Part shown: positions 62,735-64,000 of the stretch, piece by piece
How the letters are laid out: each line of letters opens with the position of its first letter
Position numbering within the stretch: the stretch's first letter is position 1
NCBI GenBank assembly: GCA_963575745.1
Contig: CAUYUJ010015938.1
Span: 114,335-178,334 of the forward strand
DNA: 64,000 nt
Direction of reading: 5' to 3'
Source of the DNA: Prorocentrum cordatum
Taxonomy: Eukaryota > Sar > Dinophyceae > Prorocentrales > Prorocentraceae
Notes under the pieces: generated by a model
What the model was told of the DNA's origin: nothing
What the model saw: only the letters and a program-made list of their open reading frames with translations
Database searches by the model: none
Position numbers and translations under genes: made by a program

Positions 62735-62995
62735 TCAGCGGGCCGTCTCGAAGGCGGCGTCCGAAGCCGCCGCTGACTGCGAGAGCGCGAGCGCTGGAGT
62801 CTGCTCCACGCCCTTGAAGTGCTGCTTGAGGCCGCCAGTGATGCCGACGATCGCCTCCCAGAGCTGGTGCACGCTGCACTTGAACTCGCTGGCGGCCAGG
62901 GCCTTGATGAACGCCCACGTGAACGTGCCCTGGACGGTGCCCTCCAGGGGGAGCTCGGCATCCCACTCCTCGGGTGCCAGCCAGGGTGTCGGGGG
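62735..62995 (-). CDS. Probable last exon of a metacaspase-type cysteine protease
   Basis: The frame ends at TGA (62735) and reads PWLAPEEWDAELPLEGTVQG, TFTWAFIKALAASEFKCSVH, QLWEAIVGITGGLKQHFKGV and EQTPALALSQ. GTFTWAFIKAL, a following helix with a 'LW..I' pattern, and QTPALALS resemble the C-terminal (p10-like) part of metacaspases, Ca2+-dependent Arg/Lys-specific proteases. The catalytic His and Cys would be on upstream exons beyond the window or unrecognised. The 5' border is unclear (TGTGGTAG at about 63008 is one option); an imperfect TCC tract (63040-63085) lies upstream. Another caspase-fold protein is possible. Confidence 0.5.
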   Translation of the reverse strand, partial: PPTPWLAPEEWDAELPLEGTVQGTFTWAFIKALAASEFKCSVHQLWEAIVGITGGLKQHFKGVEQTPALALSQSAAASDAAFETAR

Positions 62996-63034
62996 CTCCT
63001 CCCCTCCTACCACACATTTTCCGCCTCCTCCTGC

Positions 63035-63290
63035 TCCTCCTACTCTTCCTCCTCCTCCTCCTCCTCCTCCTCCTCCTCCTCGTCCTCCTACACCTTCAAC
63101 TCCCACACCCACTCCTCCTATACATAAGGAAAGAATGGGTGAAGCCCGCTGACTCATTTGATCTGGCACACTCCACAGCTAGACGTACCCCTCAACTTTC
63201 TCTTTCACCTCCTGCACCCTGTCCTCGTCCTCATCCTCCAACCTCTCCTCCTCCTCCTCCTCCTCCTCCTCCTTCTCCTCCCAATGTACT
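63035..63290. repeat. Two TCC tracts
   Basis: (TCC)n at 63042-63088 and 63242-63285 in pyrimidine-rich sequence. 63290-64000 shows no recognised gene. Confidence 0.9.
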
Positions 63291-64000
63291 CCTACACAAT
63301 CTCTTGGCCGCGCGCGTAGTGACTGGCCGTGGGGGCTTGCAACAGCACGTTGCCGATAATACCTACCCGCCATCGCGTATGCAGCGGTAGGTGTGCGTCG
63401 GGTCCTTTCGCTGCTTCCAAAGCAATAATTGGGCCCCCCCCGACGCATGCAGCCAAAAAAGCCTTCATTACATGACCAAATCCCTCGGCTTTTGGCCGTC
63501 AAAAGAAAAATGTGCCTAAATACGAGTTTGGGGGACGGACGTTCAGTGACCCCCCCCACTGGCGCCCACGCCCCCTGCCCCCCCCCTCCCCTGGGTGCCC
63601 GCCCGAGCGCGGTGGCCGAATCGCGCGGCAGCGCCACTGGATAATTCGAACTATAGATGTCCCTGTAGTTCTGGTAATTCCCGACACTTCACGGTACATC
63701 AGAATTCAAGAACTGCACTAGACAGCCATTAGCCGAAGCCGCATCACATACAAGTTAGGTGTGGGCGCTACGAGAAAAATAAACATGCCTACTCTGTGTG
63801 CGCGTGTGCGTGCACATGCGATAATCCCATAATATTTGTGGGTGGGGCGTGCACTGGTATCAACACAGAAGAAATGCGCACGTCGAAACACTTCGGGCCT
63901 GCAACCGTCCCGAACTCGGACGCCCCAAACCCGAAAGGGGACTTGTAAAGAGGTATCGTCATGGGACAAACCCTTCGGCCCAAAAAGGGAGCAGCCGCAC

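Overview
The window is nuclear DNA of a dinoflagellate. The decisive evidence is at 60189-60271 on the minus strand: a nearly intact copy of the dinoflagellate trans-spliced leader (DinoSL) followed directly by four truncated relic leaders, at the 5' end of a non-LTR retrotransposon. High GC, very long low-complexity (TCC/GGA)n tracts, sparse short exons and dense families of short inverted-repeat elements fit this. I cannot assign a genus.

Almost all of the window is non-coding repeat. 1-7065: microsatellites, then satellite-like arrays with unit lengths near 99, 76 and 90 bp, joined by AGCACGGCAGAA linkers. 7265-16812: a 113-bp hairpin-forming tandem repeat at two loci, a local duplication and a cluster of inverted-repeat (MITE-like) elements. 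15155-22430: three copies of a composite CCAAGAGGCCC element, lying among the exons of a von Willebrand A (VWA) domain gene on the minus strand. 23000-43100: TCC/GGA tracts, candidate minus-strand exons, one DExH-box helicase exon (plus strand) and a decayed reverse transcriptase. 43130-45121: a MoxR/RavA-type AAA+ ATPase exon with two candidate downstream exons (minus). 45844-51284: a very young 2.7-kb tandem duplication. 52711-54040: a 101-bp tandem array. 54470-56090: a less repetitive stretch without a firm gene. 56090-60271: the LINE element. 60275-61360: GGA and AAT microsatellites. 62735-62995: probable last exon of a metacaspase.

The coding picture is fragmentary. The AAA+ exon, its candidate linker exons, candidate exons near 30 kb and 26-27 kb, and three VWA exons (20251-17620) all lie on the minus strand in that order. 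They could be one long gene coding for a MoxR-type ATPase followed by a VWA domain, echoing the bacterial MoxR/VWA (RavA-ViaA-like) pairing. That joining is inference; the two domains themselves are well supported. No rRNA, tRNA or CRISPR feature was recognised.
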